This document shows, one piece after another, positions 42,813 through 51,661 of a stretch of 64,000 nt of DNA. Below the pieces are notes generated by a model. It saw only the letters and a program-made list of their open reading frames with translations. It did no database searches and was not told the origin of the DNA. The stretch spans positions 1 through 64,000 of the forward strand of contig JBMNUM010000010.1 of assembly GCA_050946275.1 (NCBI GenBank), in the 5' to 3' direction. Origin of the DNA: JBMNUM01 sp050946275. Lineage in GTDB: Bacteria; Actinomycetota; Coriobacteriia; Coriobacteriales; CADBOM01. How positions within the stretch are numbered: position 1 is the first letter of the stretch; each line of letters opens with the position of its first letter. Made by a program: the position numbers and the translations under genes.

Positions 42813-44939
42813 TTGATCCTGCAGGTCTCAGATCTTTCCAAGTCGTTCGGCGAGGACGAGCTCTTCAGCCGCGTGTCGTTCATGGTCAACGAGCACGACC
42901 GCTTCGCGCTCGTCGGGCCCAACGGCGCGGGCAAGACAACCATGCTCCGGATCCTCGCGGGCCTCGACCGCGCCGACGGCGGCACCATCACGCTCGCGAA
43001 GGGATCGACTGTCGGCTATATGGAGCAGGAGTCCATCGAGCTCGGAGCCGGCGTCCCCGTCCTCGCCGAGGTGCTCACCGCCGTGCAGGACGTCCTGGAC
43101 ATGCAGGCCAAGATGACGCGCCTCGAGGAGGCGATCTCCAGCAGCTCGGACGAGGACGAGCAGGAGGCGCTGCTGTCCGAATACGCCCGCGTCAGCGAGG
43201 CGTTCGAGCGCGGCGACGGATACACGCTCGAGCCCCGCGCCCGCAGCATCCTCATGGGACTCGGCTTCAAGGAGCGGGACTTCGAGAAGAAGTGCGACGA
43301 GTTCTCCGGCGGCTGGCAGATGCGCATCGCGCTCGCCAAGCTCCTCATGCGGCAGGTCGACCTGCTCCTGCTCGATGAGCCGACGAACCACCTGGATCTC
43401 GAGTCGGTACGCTGGCTCGAGTCGTACCTGCGAACGTATGGCGGCGCCGTCATCTTCGTCAGCCACGACCGCGACTTCATGGACGGCATGGTCGACCACA
43501 TCCTCGAGCTCGACGGCACGCGCGCATTCTACACATACACGGGAAACTACACGTCCTACCTGCGCCAGCGCGAGGAGCGCATCGCGCGCATCGAGGCCGA
43601 AGCCGCGGCCCAGGCCGAGGAGATTGCGCGCATGGAGGCCTTCATCGAGAAGTTCCGCTACAAGGCGACGAAGGCCAAGCAGGTGCAGGACCGCGTCAAG
43701 AAGCTCGAGAAGATCGAGCGCATCGTGGTGCCGACGCGCGCCAAGCACATCCGGTTCAGCTTCCCCCAGCCGCCGCGCAGCGGCAAGCGGGTCATGGCGT
43801 TCGAGCACGTCGACAAGGCCTATGGCGATAACGTCGTCTACGATGGCCTCGACTTCGAGCTGTTCCGCGGCGAGAAGGTCGCGCTCGTCGGCCCCAACGG
43901 AGCCGGCAAGTCGACGCTGCTCAAGATGATCGCGGGCGTCGAGGGCATCGACGGCGGCAACCTCGAGGTGGGACACAACGTGTCCATCTCGTATTTCGCG
44001 CAGCATCAGCTCGAGGACCTCGACGAGCGCAAAACCGTCTTCGAGGAGCTCGATGCCGCGGCGCCGGGCTGGACCATCTCGGAGGTCCGCTCGCTGCTCG
44101 GCGCGTTCCTGTTCTCGGGTTCCGACGCCGACAAGCGCGTCTCGGTGCTGTCGGGCGGCGAGAAGTGCCGCCTGGCGCTCGCGAAGATGCTCGTGCGCCC
44201 CACGTCGCTGCTGTGCCTGGACGAGCCCACGAACCATCTCGACATCTCGAGCGTCGAGGTGCTCGCGGAGGCGCTCAAGAACTACGACGGCACGCTCGTG
44301 CTCATCAGCCACGACCAGCACCTCATCCGCATGGTCGCCAACCGCATCGTCGAGGTGATCAACGGCGTGCCGTTCTCCTTCGATGGCGACTACGACTTCT
44401 ACCTGTCGAAGGTGGCTCCCGAGGAGCTACGCGACCAGGGCGGGACGGCGCATGGCGCGTTCAGCTCGCGGGATGCGGTGGACGGGTCCACCGGCAAGGG
44501 GCGGGCTGACGCAGTGGAGTCCGGTGCCGGGCAAGGCGAGGCGCGCGAACGCTCCGGCCGCGAGCCGCGCAGGCGCCATCTGGCGCAGGAGGCCTCGCAG
44601 CCCGGCGCGGCCGCAGCGGCATCCGGCGGATCGTCGGGCGGTTACCGCACCAAGGAGCAGAAGCGCGCGGAGGCCGAGGCGCGCAACAGGCGCTCGAAGC
44701 TGATTCGCGAGGACAGCAAGCGCATCGCCGCCATCGATGCCGAGCTCGAGAAGCTGAGCGCCCGCAAGGAGGAGCTCGTGGCGCTCATGGGCGATGAGAG
44801 CCTGTATGCCGACGAGCAGCGCTCCAAGGAGGTCTCGTTCGAATACAATGACGTTATGCGGGCGATAAGCGACCTCGAGAACGAGTGGATGGAGGTCTCC
44901 GAGCGCATCGAGTACAAGCTCTCGACGCTCGAGGATTAA
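42813..44939 (+). CDS. ABC-F family ATPase
   Basis: A soluble duplicated ABC ATPase of the ribosome-acting ABC-F class; members rescue or regulate translating ribosomes or give antibiotic resistance. First domain: Walker A GPNGAGKTTMLR, signature FSGGWQMRIALAK, Walker B LLLDEPTNHLDL. Second: GPNGAGKSTLLK, LSGGEKCRLALAK, LCLDEPTNHLDI. The interdomain P-site linker is helical (about 245-300), and a C-terminal extension ends in a coiled coil. There are no membrane segments. The start is TTG 42813 behind GGAG; length is 708 residues. Confidence 0.9.
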   Translation: MILQVSDLSKSFGEDELFSRVSFMVNEHDRFALVGPNGAGKTTMLRILAGLDRADGGTITLAKGSTVGYMEQESIELGAGVPVLAEVLTAVQDVLDMQAKMTRLEEAISSSSDEDEQEALLSEYARVSEAFERGDGYTLEPRARSILMGLGFKERDFEKKCDEFSGGWQMRIALAKLLMRQVDLLLLDEPTNHLDLESVRWLESYLRTYGGAVIFVSHDRDFMDGMVDHILELDGTRAFYTYTGNYTSYLRQREERIARIEAEAAAQAEEIARMEAFIEKFRYKATKAKQVQDRVKKLEKIERIVVPTRAKHIRFSFPQPPRSGKRVMAFEHVDKAYGDNVVYDGLDFELFRGEKVALVGPNGAGKSTLLKMIAGVEGIDGGNLEVGHNVSISYFAQHQLEDLDERKTVFEELDAAAPGWTISEVRSLLGAFLFSGSDADKRVSVLSGGEKCRLALAKMLVRPTSLLCLDEPTNHLDISSVEVLAEALKNYDGTLVLISHDQHLIRMVANRIVEVINGVPFSFDGDYDFYLSKVAPEELRDQGGTAHGAFSSRDAVDGSTGKGRADAVESGAGQGEARERSGREPRRRHLAQEASQPGAAAAASGGSSGGYRTKEQKRAEAEARNRRSKLIREDSKRIAAIDAELEKLSARKEELVALMGDESLYADEQRSKEVSFEYNDVMRAISDLENEWMEVSERIEYKLSTLED

Positions 44940-45062
44940 CCAGTCGCGCGGAATCGGGCCGCGCCGAGCTGGTGACGCATGTGACGACGACGGTGGCCGC
45001 CGACGTCACATGGAGGGGTCGCACGGCTGCGTCCGCGGCACGACGATTTGGAGGAACGAGTT

Positions 45063-45722
45063 TTGTCTGGCCTTTCCATATGGACGCTCATAAGCATCCT
45101 GTGCTTCATCCCGGCCATCGTGGTCCACGAGTGCGCGCACGGCTTCGTCGCGCACAGGCTCGGCGACCCCACGGCGGCACGGGCCGGACGCCTCACGCTC
45201 AATCCCCTCAAGCACATCGACCCCTTTGGCACGGTGATCCTGCCGCTCGTTCTCGCCGTGACGGGCCTGCCGGTCTTCGGCTACGCGAAGCCCGTGCCCT
45301 ACAACCCCACGTATTTCAAGAACATCCGCGTCGGCGAGCTGCTCACGGGCCTCGCCGGGCCGATCTCGAACTTCATCATGGCGCTCATCGGCGCGGTCGT
45401 CGGGTTCGTGTTCTTCAAGACGGGCTCGGGCGATGTCGCCTATTGGGGCCTCAACATCGCGTTCTACTTCTCGCTCATCAACCTGTTCCTGATGTTCTTC
45501 AACCTCATCCCGATCCCGCCGCTCGACGGCTCGTGCATCATCGCGTTCTTCCTGAGCGACAACGGGCTCAGGAAGTACTACTCCATCCAGCAATACGCCA
45601 TGCCGGTGCTGCTGGTCGTGCTGATCGTGGTGCCCTACATCACGCAGGTCAACCCCATCAGCATCTACCTCAACCACACGGCGTACGCGCTCGGGCAGCT
45701 CCTGTTCGGGTTCGCGATGTAG
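45063..45722 (+). CDS. M50 family (site-2-protease-like) membrane zinc peptidase
   Basis: An intramembrane metalloprotease homologue of the short M50B type. The zinc motif HECAH sits in the first helix (VVHECAHGFVAH), and the third ligand in NLIPIPPLDGS. About five to six helices are seen over 219 residues. No PDZ domain is present. The start is TTG 45063 with GGAGG eight bases upstream; TTG 45048 is possible but overlaps the ribosome site. It lies directly upstream of scpA, a position seen in many Gram-positive genomes. Confidence 0.88.
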   Translation: MSGLSIWTLISILCFIPAIVVHECAHGFVAHRLGDPTAARAGRLTLNPLKHIDPFGTVILPLVLAVTGLPVFGYAKPVPYNPTYFKNIRVGELLTGLAGPISNFIMALIGAVVGFVFFKTGSGDVAYWGLNIAFYFSLINLFLMFFNLIPIPPLDGSCIIAFFLSDNGLRKYYSIQQYAMPVLLVVLIVVPYITQVNPISIYLNHTAYALGQLLFGFAM

Positions 45723-45732
45723 GGGAGGGGCG

Positions 45733-46599
45733 ATGTCGTACCGGGTCAAGATAGAGTCGTTCGAGGGGCCGTTCGAGCTGCTGCTGTCGCTGGTGACGCA
45801 GCAGAAGGTCAAGATCGGCTCCATCTCCGTCTCCGAGATCGCCGACCAGTACATGGACCACGTGCGCGAGATGGAGCGGTTCGACATGGACGTCGCGAGC
45901 GAGTTCCTCGTCGTGGCGTCGACGCTGCTGAACATGAAGGCGCAGGCGCTGCTGCCGCTCGCACCCGTCAAGAAGCGTCCCGGCGACGAGGACGAGGAGG
46001 AGACGGGAGCGCTTACGCTCGTCGAGACGGCGAACCTGCTCGCGGCGCGCATCCTCACGTATTACCAGTACAAGCGCGTCGCGGCGATGCTCGGCACGCG
46101 CATGCAGAGCGAGTCGATGATGCATCCGCGCACCGCCGGCCCCGACGCGGAGTTCCTGGGCAGGCTGCCGGATTATCTGGAGAACGTCTCGCTCGAGGGG
46201 CTCGGCCTCGTGTGCGCGACGCTCATGGCGCGCCGCGAGACGTTCCTGCTCGATGCGGAGCACATCGCGGCCAAGCCGATCGCCGTCGAGACGTACGTGA
46301 CGTCGATCTGCGACAAGCTGGCGCGTCTCCAGGGCGAGCGGAAGATGCAGTTCTCGGAGCTGGTCGCGGATGCGCAGGGCGCGCCGGAGATCGTGGTGTC
46401 GTTCCTCGCCATCCTCGAGATGTACAAGCGCGGCATGATCGACCTGCACCAGTCCGAGCCGGGGCAACCCATCGATGTGATCTACAACGACCCGTCCCGG
46501 TGGAGCGAGCTTGCGCTCCACGAGGAGGGCGACGGCGTCGAGGAAGCGGGGCGTTCCCCGGAGGAGCGTTCCAACGACACGGAGGAGCAACATGACTGA
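45733..46599 (+). CDS. scpA: Segregation and condensation protein ScpA
   Basis: Kleisin subunit of the SMC complex that compacts the chromosome. The N-terminus VKIESFEGPFELLLSLVTQQKVKI is the SMC-neck-binding part. MDMDVASEFLVVASTLLNMKA-type sequence follows (VASEFLVVASTLLNMK), and a winged-helix C-terminus ends IDVIYND. The last residues (EEAGRSPEERSNDTEEQHD) are encoded by a degenerate family-1 palindrome (46548-46573), suggesting tail extension by a repeat. The start is ATG 45733 after GGGGAGGGGCG. It overlaps scpB by 8 nt. Confidence 0.93.
   Translation: MSYRVKIESFEGPFELLLSLVTQQKVKIGSISVSEIADQYMDHVREMERFDMDVASEFLVVASTLLNMKAQALLPLAPVKKRPGDEDEEETGALTLVETANLLAARILTYYQYKRVAAMLGTRMQSESMMHPRTAGPDAEFLGRLPDYLENVSLEGLGLVCATLMARRETFLLDAEHIAAKPIAVETYVTSICDKLARLQGERKMQFSELVADAQGAPEIVVSFLAILEMYKRGMIDLHQSEPGQPIDVIYNDPSRWSELALHEEGDGVEEAGRSPEERSNDTEEQHD
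46501..46573. repeat. Family-1-like palindromes inside the scpA 3' end
   Basis: TGGAGCG/CGCTCCA (46501-46520) and a degenerate unit GGGGCGTTCCCC...GGAGCGTTCC (46548-46573) lie in the last 100 nt of scpA, in frame with the coding sequence. Confidence 0.5.
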
Positions 46600-47374
46600 C
46601 GACGTGCGCGATGAGGCCGTGAACGAGGAGGCCGTGGTCGTCGACGAGACGGCCGAGCCCGAGGAGAACGAGCCCGCGACGGCCGAATCCGTCGCCGTGG
46701 ATGAGGATGTTCCCGAAGCCGACCCCCTGCTGACCTCGCGGCGCGGGGCCATCGAGGCGATGCTCTTCGTCTCGAGCGAGCCGGTCGCCGCGGCGAAGCT
46801 CGCCGAGATGATCGACGCGACGATCGGGGAGGTCGACGCCATCCTGTGCGATCTCGCCCGCGAGTACGAGGAAGGCGAGCGCGGCATCCAGCTGCGCGAG
46901 GTGGCCGGCGGATGGCGCCTGTACACGCACCCGGCCCATCACGACCTCGTGGAGCGCTACGTGCTCTCGTGGGACACGCAGAAGCTGTCGCAGGCCGCGC
47001 TCGAGACGCTCGCCGTCATCGCGTACAACCAGCCGGCGACGCGCGCGATGGTCGCGTCGATCCGCGGCGTGAACTCGGATGCCGTCATCTCGTCGCTCGT
47101 GGAGAAGGGCCTCGTGCGCGAGGCCGGGCGTGACACGACGATCGGCCAGCCGATCCTCTACGCCACGACCCGCACGTTCCTCGAGAAGTTCGGCCTGCGC
47201 ACCGTGCGCGACCTGCCGCCGCTGGAGGACTTCGCGGCCAACGAGGAGACGAGGCGCCTCATCGTCGAGCGCCTGTCCGTGAACGCGTCGGAGAGCGTCT
47301 TCGCCGACGAGGACGATGCGGCGGAGGACGAGGATGACCTCATCTTCGAGATGGCCGACGAGGACGACGAGTAG
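46592..47374 (+). CDS. scpB: Segregation and condensation protein ScpB
   Basis: Winged-helix partner that binds ScpA in the SMC complex. The core begins RRGAIEAMLFVSSEPVAAAKLAE, followed by GWRLYTHPAHHDLVERY, then LSQAALETLAVIAYNQPATRA and the IRGVNSDAVISSLVEKGLV helix that is highly conserved. Long acidic N- and C-terminal tails flank it. The start is ATG 46592 behind GGAGGAG, overlapping scpA; the frame is open further upstream within scpA. Length is 260 residues. Confidence 0.93.
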   Translation: MTDDVRDEAVNEEAVVVDETAEPEENEPATAESVAVDEDVPEADPLLTSRRGAIEAMLFVSSEPVAAAKLAEMIDATIGEVDAILCDLAREYEEGERGIQLREVAGGWRLYTHPAHHDLVERYVLSWDTQKLSQAALETLAVIAYNQPATRAMVASIRGVNSDAVISSLVEKGLVREAGRDTTIGQPILYATTRTFLEKFGLRTVRDLPPLEDFAANEETRRLIVERLSVNASESVFADEDDAAEDEDDLIFEMADEDDE

Positions 47375-47381
47375 CGACGAG

Positions 47382-47414
47382 ACGAACCGAAGGGCTGTCC
47401 TTCGGCCCATTCGA
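47382..47414. repeat. Family-2-like repeat between scpB and the rlu gene
   Basis: CGAACCGAAGG/CCTTCGGCCCATTCG around GCTGT. It has the family outline with shifted arms. Confidence 0.55.
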
Positions 47415-47427
47415 TGGGAGAAGCAAG

Positions 47428-48177
47428 ATGACCGATGACGCGCGGCGCGATCCGCACGATTACCCGATGCGCCTGCAGAAGTTCCTGGCGCGCGCTGGCG
47501 TTGCCTCGAGGCGCGGTTCCGAGAACCTCATGACCGCCGGGCGCGTCACCGTCAACGGCGCGGTCGTGACGGAGCTCGGCGCGAAGGTCGACCCGCTGGT
47601 GGACAAGGTCGCCGTCGACGGCATCGAGGTGGTCTGGGGCTCGAAGCCCGTCGTCATCCTGCTCAACAAGCCGGCTGGCTACGTCTCCACGATGAGCGAC
47701 CCGCACGCCCGCCACACGGTGGCCGAGCTCGTGCCCGTCAAGGAGTATCCGGGCCTGTTCCCTATCGGCCGGCTCGACATGGACACGACCGGCGTGCTGC
47801 TCTTCACCACCGATGGCGAGCTGGGCCATCAGCTGCTCGGCCCCAGGCACAAGGTGCCGAAGGTCTACGAGGCCCGCGTCGTCGGCAGGCTGACGGCGGG
47901 AGACGCGCGGCGGCTCGAACAGGGCATCGAGCTCGAGGACGGCCCGACGCTGCCCGCGAGGGTGCAGCTGCTCGCGAGCGGCCCGTGGGATGTGCGCATG
48001 ACGCTCACGGAGGGCCGCAAGCGCCAGGTCAAGCGCATGCTCGAGGCGGTGGGTCATCCCGTGAAGAAGCTGCATCGCAGGGCGTTCGGCCCGATCACGC
48101 TCGCCGGTCTGCCCGAGGGCAGCTGGCGCGAGCTGAACGCCGACGAGGAGCAGGCGCTGCGCGACGCCATCCAGTAG
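47428..48177 (+). CDS. rluB: RluB/RsuA-type rRNA pseudouridine synthase
   Basis: Modifies a uridine in ribosomal RNA. The S4-like RNA-binding domain is at the N-terminus (MRLQKFLARAGVASRRGSEN). The catalytic Asp lies in GRLDMDTTGVLLFTTDGEL, and LTEGRKRQVKRMLEAVGH is the family C-terminal motif. Length is 249 residues. The start is ATG 47428 behind GGGAGAAGCAAG. The position after scpA-scpB is conserved in Gram-positives, which supports RluB over RsuA. Confidence 0.92.
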   Translation: MTDDARRDPHDYPMRLQKFLARAGVASRRGSENLMTAGRVTVNGAVVTELGAKVDPLVDKVAVDGIEVVWGSKPVVILLNKPAGYVSTMSDPHARHTVAELVPVKEYPGLFPIGRLDMDTTGVLLFTTDGELGHQLLGPRHKVPKVYEARVVGRLTAGDARRLEQGIELEDGPTLPARVQLLASGPWDVRMTLTEGRKRQVKRMLEAVGHPVKKLHRRAFGPITLAGLPEGSWRELNADEEQALRDAIQ

Positions 48178-48261
48178 GGGATGCGGCATCCCACGTCGCC
48201 GATGCGCTTCCGTGCAGTGCGAATGCCAGCGCCGGTTTGACGGGATCCGGAGACCTCGTCT

Positions 48262-48612
48262 CCCAGAATGCGGGGTTGTCGAAAACCGGGCCCGCCTTGC
48301 GAGGAAAACGCCCTGCAAGCCGGCCCGCCCGCAAGGAAAACGCCCTCCCGTGCCCCAGAATGCGGGGTTGTCGAAAACTGGGCCCGCCTTGCAAGGAAAA
48401 CGCCTCTCCGTGTTCCAAAATGCGGGGATGTCGAAAGCAATCTACTCCGGGTATTTCGACAAACCCGCGTTTTGGGACAAGATTTTTCGACAACCCCGCA
48501 TTTCCGGACAATCTGGAGAAGTCCGACTTTGACAACCCCGCAATTTGGGACAGGCGGGCTGCGAAAACGTGCGCGGGCGCTCCGTTTTTCGACAACCCCG
48601 CAATTCGGGACA
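48262..48612. repeat. Repeat array A: seven TGCGGGGTTGTCGAAA units in two orientations
   Basis: Forward units near 48262-48290, 48354-48381 and 48413-48440 share AATGCGGGG(T/A)TGTCGAAA. Inverted units near 48454-48479, 48484-48510, 48528-48552 and 48585-48612 read TTTCGACAACCCCGCA or close variants, mostly ending GGGACA. The first two forward units also share about 30 nt of downstream sequence (GGGCCCGCCTTGC and AGGAAAACGCC). Confidence 0.85.
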
Positions 48613-48697
48613 GCGCCATGTGTGCTGTCGCGGTGGGCCCGGGTTCCCGGACCTCACCGGCGGTTCGCGGCCGCGTGCCACGTGGTCGGGCCCGCCG

Positions 48698-48875
48698 CAT
48701 GTGGGGTTTGCTGACCGTGTTTGAGGCAGCGGCAATCAGCAAACCCGCATTTTGAGCTCCCATGTGGGGTTTGCTGACCGCATTTGAGGCGGCGCTAATC
48801 AGCAAACCCGCATTTCGACCCGTGATGTGGGGTTTGCTGACCGCTCCCGCGGCAGCGGCAATCAGCAAACCCCCC
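48698..48875. repeat. Repeat array B: three hairpin units GGGGTTTGCTGA/TCAGCAAACCC
   Basis: Three tandem units of about 50 nt, spaced about 63 nt apart: ATGTGGGGTTTGCTGACCG, a 10-20-nt variable loop containing GGC(A/G)GCG, then AATCAGCAAACCCGCAT. Each is an 11-bp hairpin. The unit loops differ more than the stems. Confidence 0.88.
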
Positions 48876-48985
48876 ACATCTCCGCTAATCCGGAGGCCCG
48901 TGCTCCTATGCCATGCTTCTTCGTGGAGCTGCCCTGCTCCAATCATCCCACGTCGCCGATGCGACCCGCCCTTTACCGGCGCATC

Positions 48986-49004
48986 TGCTACCATTGATGC
49001 CATG
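48986..49004 (+). promoter_or_regulatory. Extended -10 directly before the tyrA ATG
   Basis: TGCTACCAT is followed by 7 nt and ATG 49002, the same geometry as before dnaG, consistent with a leaderless transcript. No ribosome site is visible. Confidence 0.4.
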
Positions 49005-50255
49005 GATACTTCTGGCCCACAAAGCGACCAAAACAGCGGCCCCCGATTGCCCGGCTGCCCCTTCGAGTGCATCCTCATCTACGGGATGGGCCTGATCGGC
49101 GGCTCGTGCGCGCGGGCGCTCGCCGCACTCGATCCGCGACCCCATGTCCTCGGCGTCGATGCAGATGGCGTCACGCTGCGCATGGCCCTCGACGAGGGCA
49201 TCGTCGAGCAGGGCCTCGAGCCTGACGACCCCTCGCTTCCCGAGCTTCTCGGCGGAGGCGGCATCGACCTCGTCATCCTCGCCGCGCCCATATCGTGCGC
49301 CCGCGATGCGCTCGCGCTCATCGCGGCAAGCGGCTACCGCGGTCTCGTCACCGACACGGCTTCCACGAAGGCCGGCATCTGCGCGATTGCGGACGAGGTG
49401 CTGCCCGATCCCTCCCGCTTCATCCCGGGCCATCCCATGGCCGGCCGCGAGGTGGGCGGTCTCGATGCGGCGGACCCGGGGCTCTTCGAGGGCAAGCACT
49501 GGGTGCTGTGCCCGGATGAGCGCACGGACGGCGACGATTTCGCCCGCCTGCACGCGCTCATCACCGCGCTCGGCGCCCGCAGCATCTCGCTGCCCCGCGC
49601 CGCGCACGACGAGATGGTCGCCATCGTGAGCCACATCCCGCATATGACCGCGGCCGCGCTCGTGGAGCTAGCGGCCCGTCACGCGGGTGCCGACGGCGAG
49701 CTGTGGCGCGTCGTCGGAAGCGGATTCCGCGACACGACGCGCGTCGCCGCGGGCTCGCCCGACCTGTGGACGGGCATCGCCTTGGACAACCGCGCCGCCA
49801 TCGCCCACGGCCTCGCCGAGCTCGGCGAGATTCTCGCGGGCTTCGGCGCCGCGATAGCGCGGGCGGATTCGGACGATCTCCACGCCCGGCTCGCCGACAG
49901 CGCGAGGGAGCGGAGGCGCATCCCGGCCGCCTGGGTGCCCAAGTCGGAGCATCTCGTGGTCGTCCGGGTCCAGATGGAGAACAAGGTGGGCATCATCGCC
50001 GAGGTTACCGCTCTCGCGGGAAGGCTCGGCTGCAATATCCAATCGATCGAGATCGACCATATCGACGCAGGCCGCGCGGTGCTCGAGCTCGTCCTGACCG
50101 ACGAGGGTGATATCCCCGCGTTGCTCGGCGAGCTGGATGCCGGCGGGTTCGATGCGGTGCTGGAACGGGTTGGCGGCGGAGACGCGTGCGCGCGTCTGAT
50201 CGAGACCGCGCAACCGGCCGCCCACGCCGCGGATGGAGAGGGGGAGGGCGCCTAG
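49002..50255 (+). CDS. tyrA: Prephenate dehydrogenase with C-terminal ACT domain
   Basis: Oxidative decarboxylation of prephenate in tyrosine synthesis. The NAD site is LIYGMGLIGGSCARAL; the catalytic/substrate segments are PGHPMAGREVGGLDAADPGLFEG and VSHIPHMTAAALVE. An ACT domain (about 310-400) begins HLVVVRVQMENKVGIIAEVT, suggesting allosteric control by tyrosine or another amino acid. The start is ATG 49002; the upstream open frame is repeat array B. Length is 417 residues. It is followed by aroA, in the same pathway. Confidence 0.93.
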   Translation: MDTSGPQSDQNSGPRLPGCPFECILIYGMGLIGGSCARALAALDPRPHVLGVDADGVTLRMALDEGIVEQGLEPDDPSLPELLGGGGIDLVILAAPISCARDALALIAASGYRGLVTDTASTKAGICAIADEVLPDPSRFIPGHPMAGREVGGLDAADPGLFEGKHWVLCPDERTDGDDFARLHALITALGARSISLPRAAHDEMVAIVSHIPHMTAAALVELAARHAGADGELWRVVGSGFRDTTRVAAGSPDLWTGIALDNRAAIAHGLAELGEILAGFGAAIARADSDDLHARLADSARERRRIPAAWVPKSEHLVVVRVQMENKVGIIAEVTALAGRLGCNIQSIEIDHIDAGRAVLELVLTDEGDIPALLGELDAGGFDAVLERVGGGDACARLIETAQPAAHAADGEGEGA

Positions 50256-50268
50256 GCGCCGACCGAAC

Positions 50269-51603
50269 ATGCAAGACGATGGTGGCAGTATACGCGCATT
50301 CGATGGAGAGCTGGAGGTCCCTTCGGACAAGTCCATCTCGCACCGCGCCCTGATGATGGCGTCGATGGCCGAGGGCACATCGCGCCTCGAGCACGTGCTG
50401 AACTCGCGCGACGTGCGCAGCACGCTCGAGTGCCTGCGCGAGCTCGGCGCCCAGGTCGACGTGCTCCGCATGGACGACATGAGCTTCGACGCCCTGGTCA
50501 CGGGCTGGGGCCGCCGCGGGCCGCGGACGCCCGACGCGCCGCTCGACTGCGGCAACTCGGGGACGACGACGCGCCTGCTGCTCGGCATGCTCGCGGGCTA
50601 TGACATCGAGGCCACGCTCGTGGGCGACTCCTCGCTCGAGCGCCGCCCGATGCGCCGCGTCGTCAAGCCGCTCACGCAGATGGGCGCGCGCTTCACGAAG
50701 GACGGCGCGGCCTGGGATGGCGAGGAGGTCACGTTGCCCCTCACCGTGCACGGCACGTCCAGCCTGCAGGGCATCGAGTACGACTCACCGACGGCATCGG
50801 GACAGGTGAAGGGCTCCCTGCTCCTCGCCGGCCTCAACGCCGCGGGGACGACGGTGCTCACCGAGCCGTACCTGAGCCGCAACCACTCCGAGCTCATGCT
50901 CCCGGCGTTCGGCGTCGATGTCGATGCGAACACGCTGCACTACATCGTGAGCATCGAGGGCGGCCAGAGCCTGCATGCGTGCGACGTGCGCGTGCCGGGC
51001 GACCCGTCCTCGGCCATGTTCATCGCGGTCGCCGCCGCGCTCGTGCCCGGCAGCGACGTCACGATCCACAACCTCGGCCTCAATCCCACGCGCACGGCCG
51101 GCCTCGATGTCGCCATGCGTATGGGGTGCGATATCGAGATGGAGGAGACGGCCCTCGTCGGCGGGGAGCCCATCGGCGACGTGCGCATCCGCTATGCGCC
51201 CGCGCTCGAGGCCGTCCACGTTCAGCCCGCGGAGATCCCCGCCCTCATCGACGAGATCCCCGCACTCTCGCTCTTGGCGACGGTCGCCGGCGGCACGACG
51301 GTGTTCGAGGGCGTGCAGGAGCTGCGCGTCAAGGAGTCCAACAGGCTCGCGGCGGTCGTGAGCGGCCTCACGGAGCTGGGGTGCACGGCGCGCGAGGAGG
51401 GAGACGACCTCGTGATCGAAGAGGGCGCGCCCGAGGAGGACGAGACGCTCGACCCGCACGGCGACCACCGGCTCGCCATGACGTGGGTGCTCGCAAACCG
51501 ATGCTTCGGCTTGGACGGGGATGTGCTCGACACGGCGTGCATAGATGTGAGTTATCCTAATTTCATCGCGCAGCTCGACGCGCTGCAGCAACCGCAGGAA
51601 TAA
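50269..51603 (+). CDS. aroA: 3-phosphoshikimate 1-carboxyvinyltransferase (EPSP synthase)
   Basis: Adds enolpyruvyl from PEP to shikimate 3-phosphate. Motifs: LEVPSDKSISHRALMMASMA at the N-terminus, the PEP loop DCGNSGTTTRLLLG (glyphosate-contact region), LTEPYLSRNHSELML, VKESNRLAAVV and DHRLAMTWVLA. Length is 444 residues. The start is ATG 50269, 13 nt after the tyrA stop, so it is co-transcribed with tyrA. It is followed by a family-2 repeat and cmk. Confidence 0.95.
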   Translation: MQDDGGSIRAFDGELEVPSDKSISHRALMMASMAEGTSRLEHVLNSRDVRSTLECLRELGAQVDVLRMDDMSFDALVTGWGRRGPRTPDAPLDCGNSGTTTRLLLGMLAGYDIEATLVGDSSLERRPMRRVVKPLTQMGARFTKDGAAWDGEEVTLPLTVHGTSSLQGIEYDSPTASGQVKGSLLLAGLNAAGTTVLTEPYLSRNHSELMLPAFGVDVDANTLHYIVSIEGGQSLHACDVRVPGDPSSAMFIAVAAALVPGSDVTIHNLGLNPTRTAGLDVAMRMGCDIEMEETALVGGEPIGDVRIRYAPALEAVHVQPAEIPALIDEIPALSLLATVAGGTTVFEGVQELRVKESNRLAAVVSGLTELGCTAREEGDDLVIEEGAPEEDETLDPHGDHRLAMTWVLANRCFGLDGDVLDTACIDVSYPNFIAQLDALQQPQE

Positions 51604-51610
51604 AGCGACG

Positions 51611-51645
51611 CGAATGGGTCGAGGGACTGTCCTCCGACTCGTTCG
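51611..51645. repeat. Family-2 repeat between aroA and cmk
   Basis: CGAATGGGTCGAGGGAC and GTCCTCCGACTCGTTCG form near-complementary arms around one base (T). It is a clear family member. Confidence 0.85.
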
Positions 51646-51661
51646 AACGATAGGAGAGAGC

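Larger units (their letters stand above)
48178..49001. other. 824-nt non-coding stretch made of repeat arrays
   Basis: Between the rlu gene and tyrA there is no supported gene. Long open frames exist on both strands, but they are artefacts of repeated units (they translate as recurring NAGLSK or MWGLLT peptides). Two arrays fill it: array A (48262-48612) and array B (48698-48875). Confidence 0.75.

Noticed and set aside
48262..48875. CRISPR array
   Set aside because: Units occur in both orientations with unequal spacing in array A, and array B has only three self-complementary units; no cas genes.
48762..49001. N-terminal extension of TyrA
   Set aside because: The extension is the translation of repeat array B; the dehydrogenase fold starts shortly after ATG 49002.
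48095..49078. Large minus-strand open frame over the repeat arrays
   Set aside because: Its peptide is a chain of recurring NAGLSK/NAGLLI units produced by the repeats; it also overlaps the rlu and tyrA coding ends.
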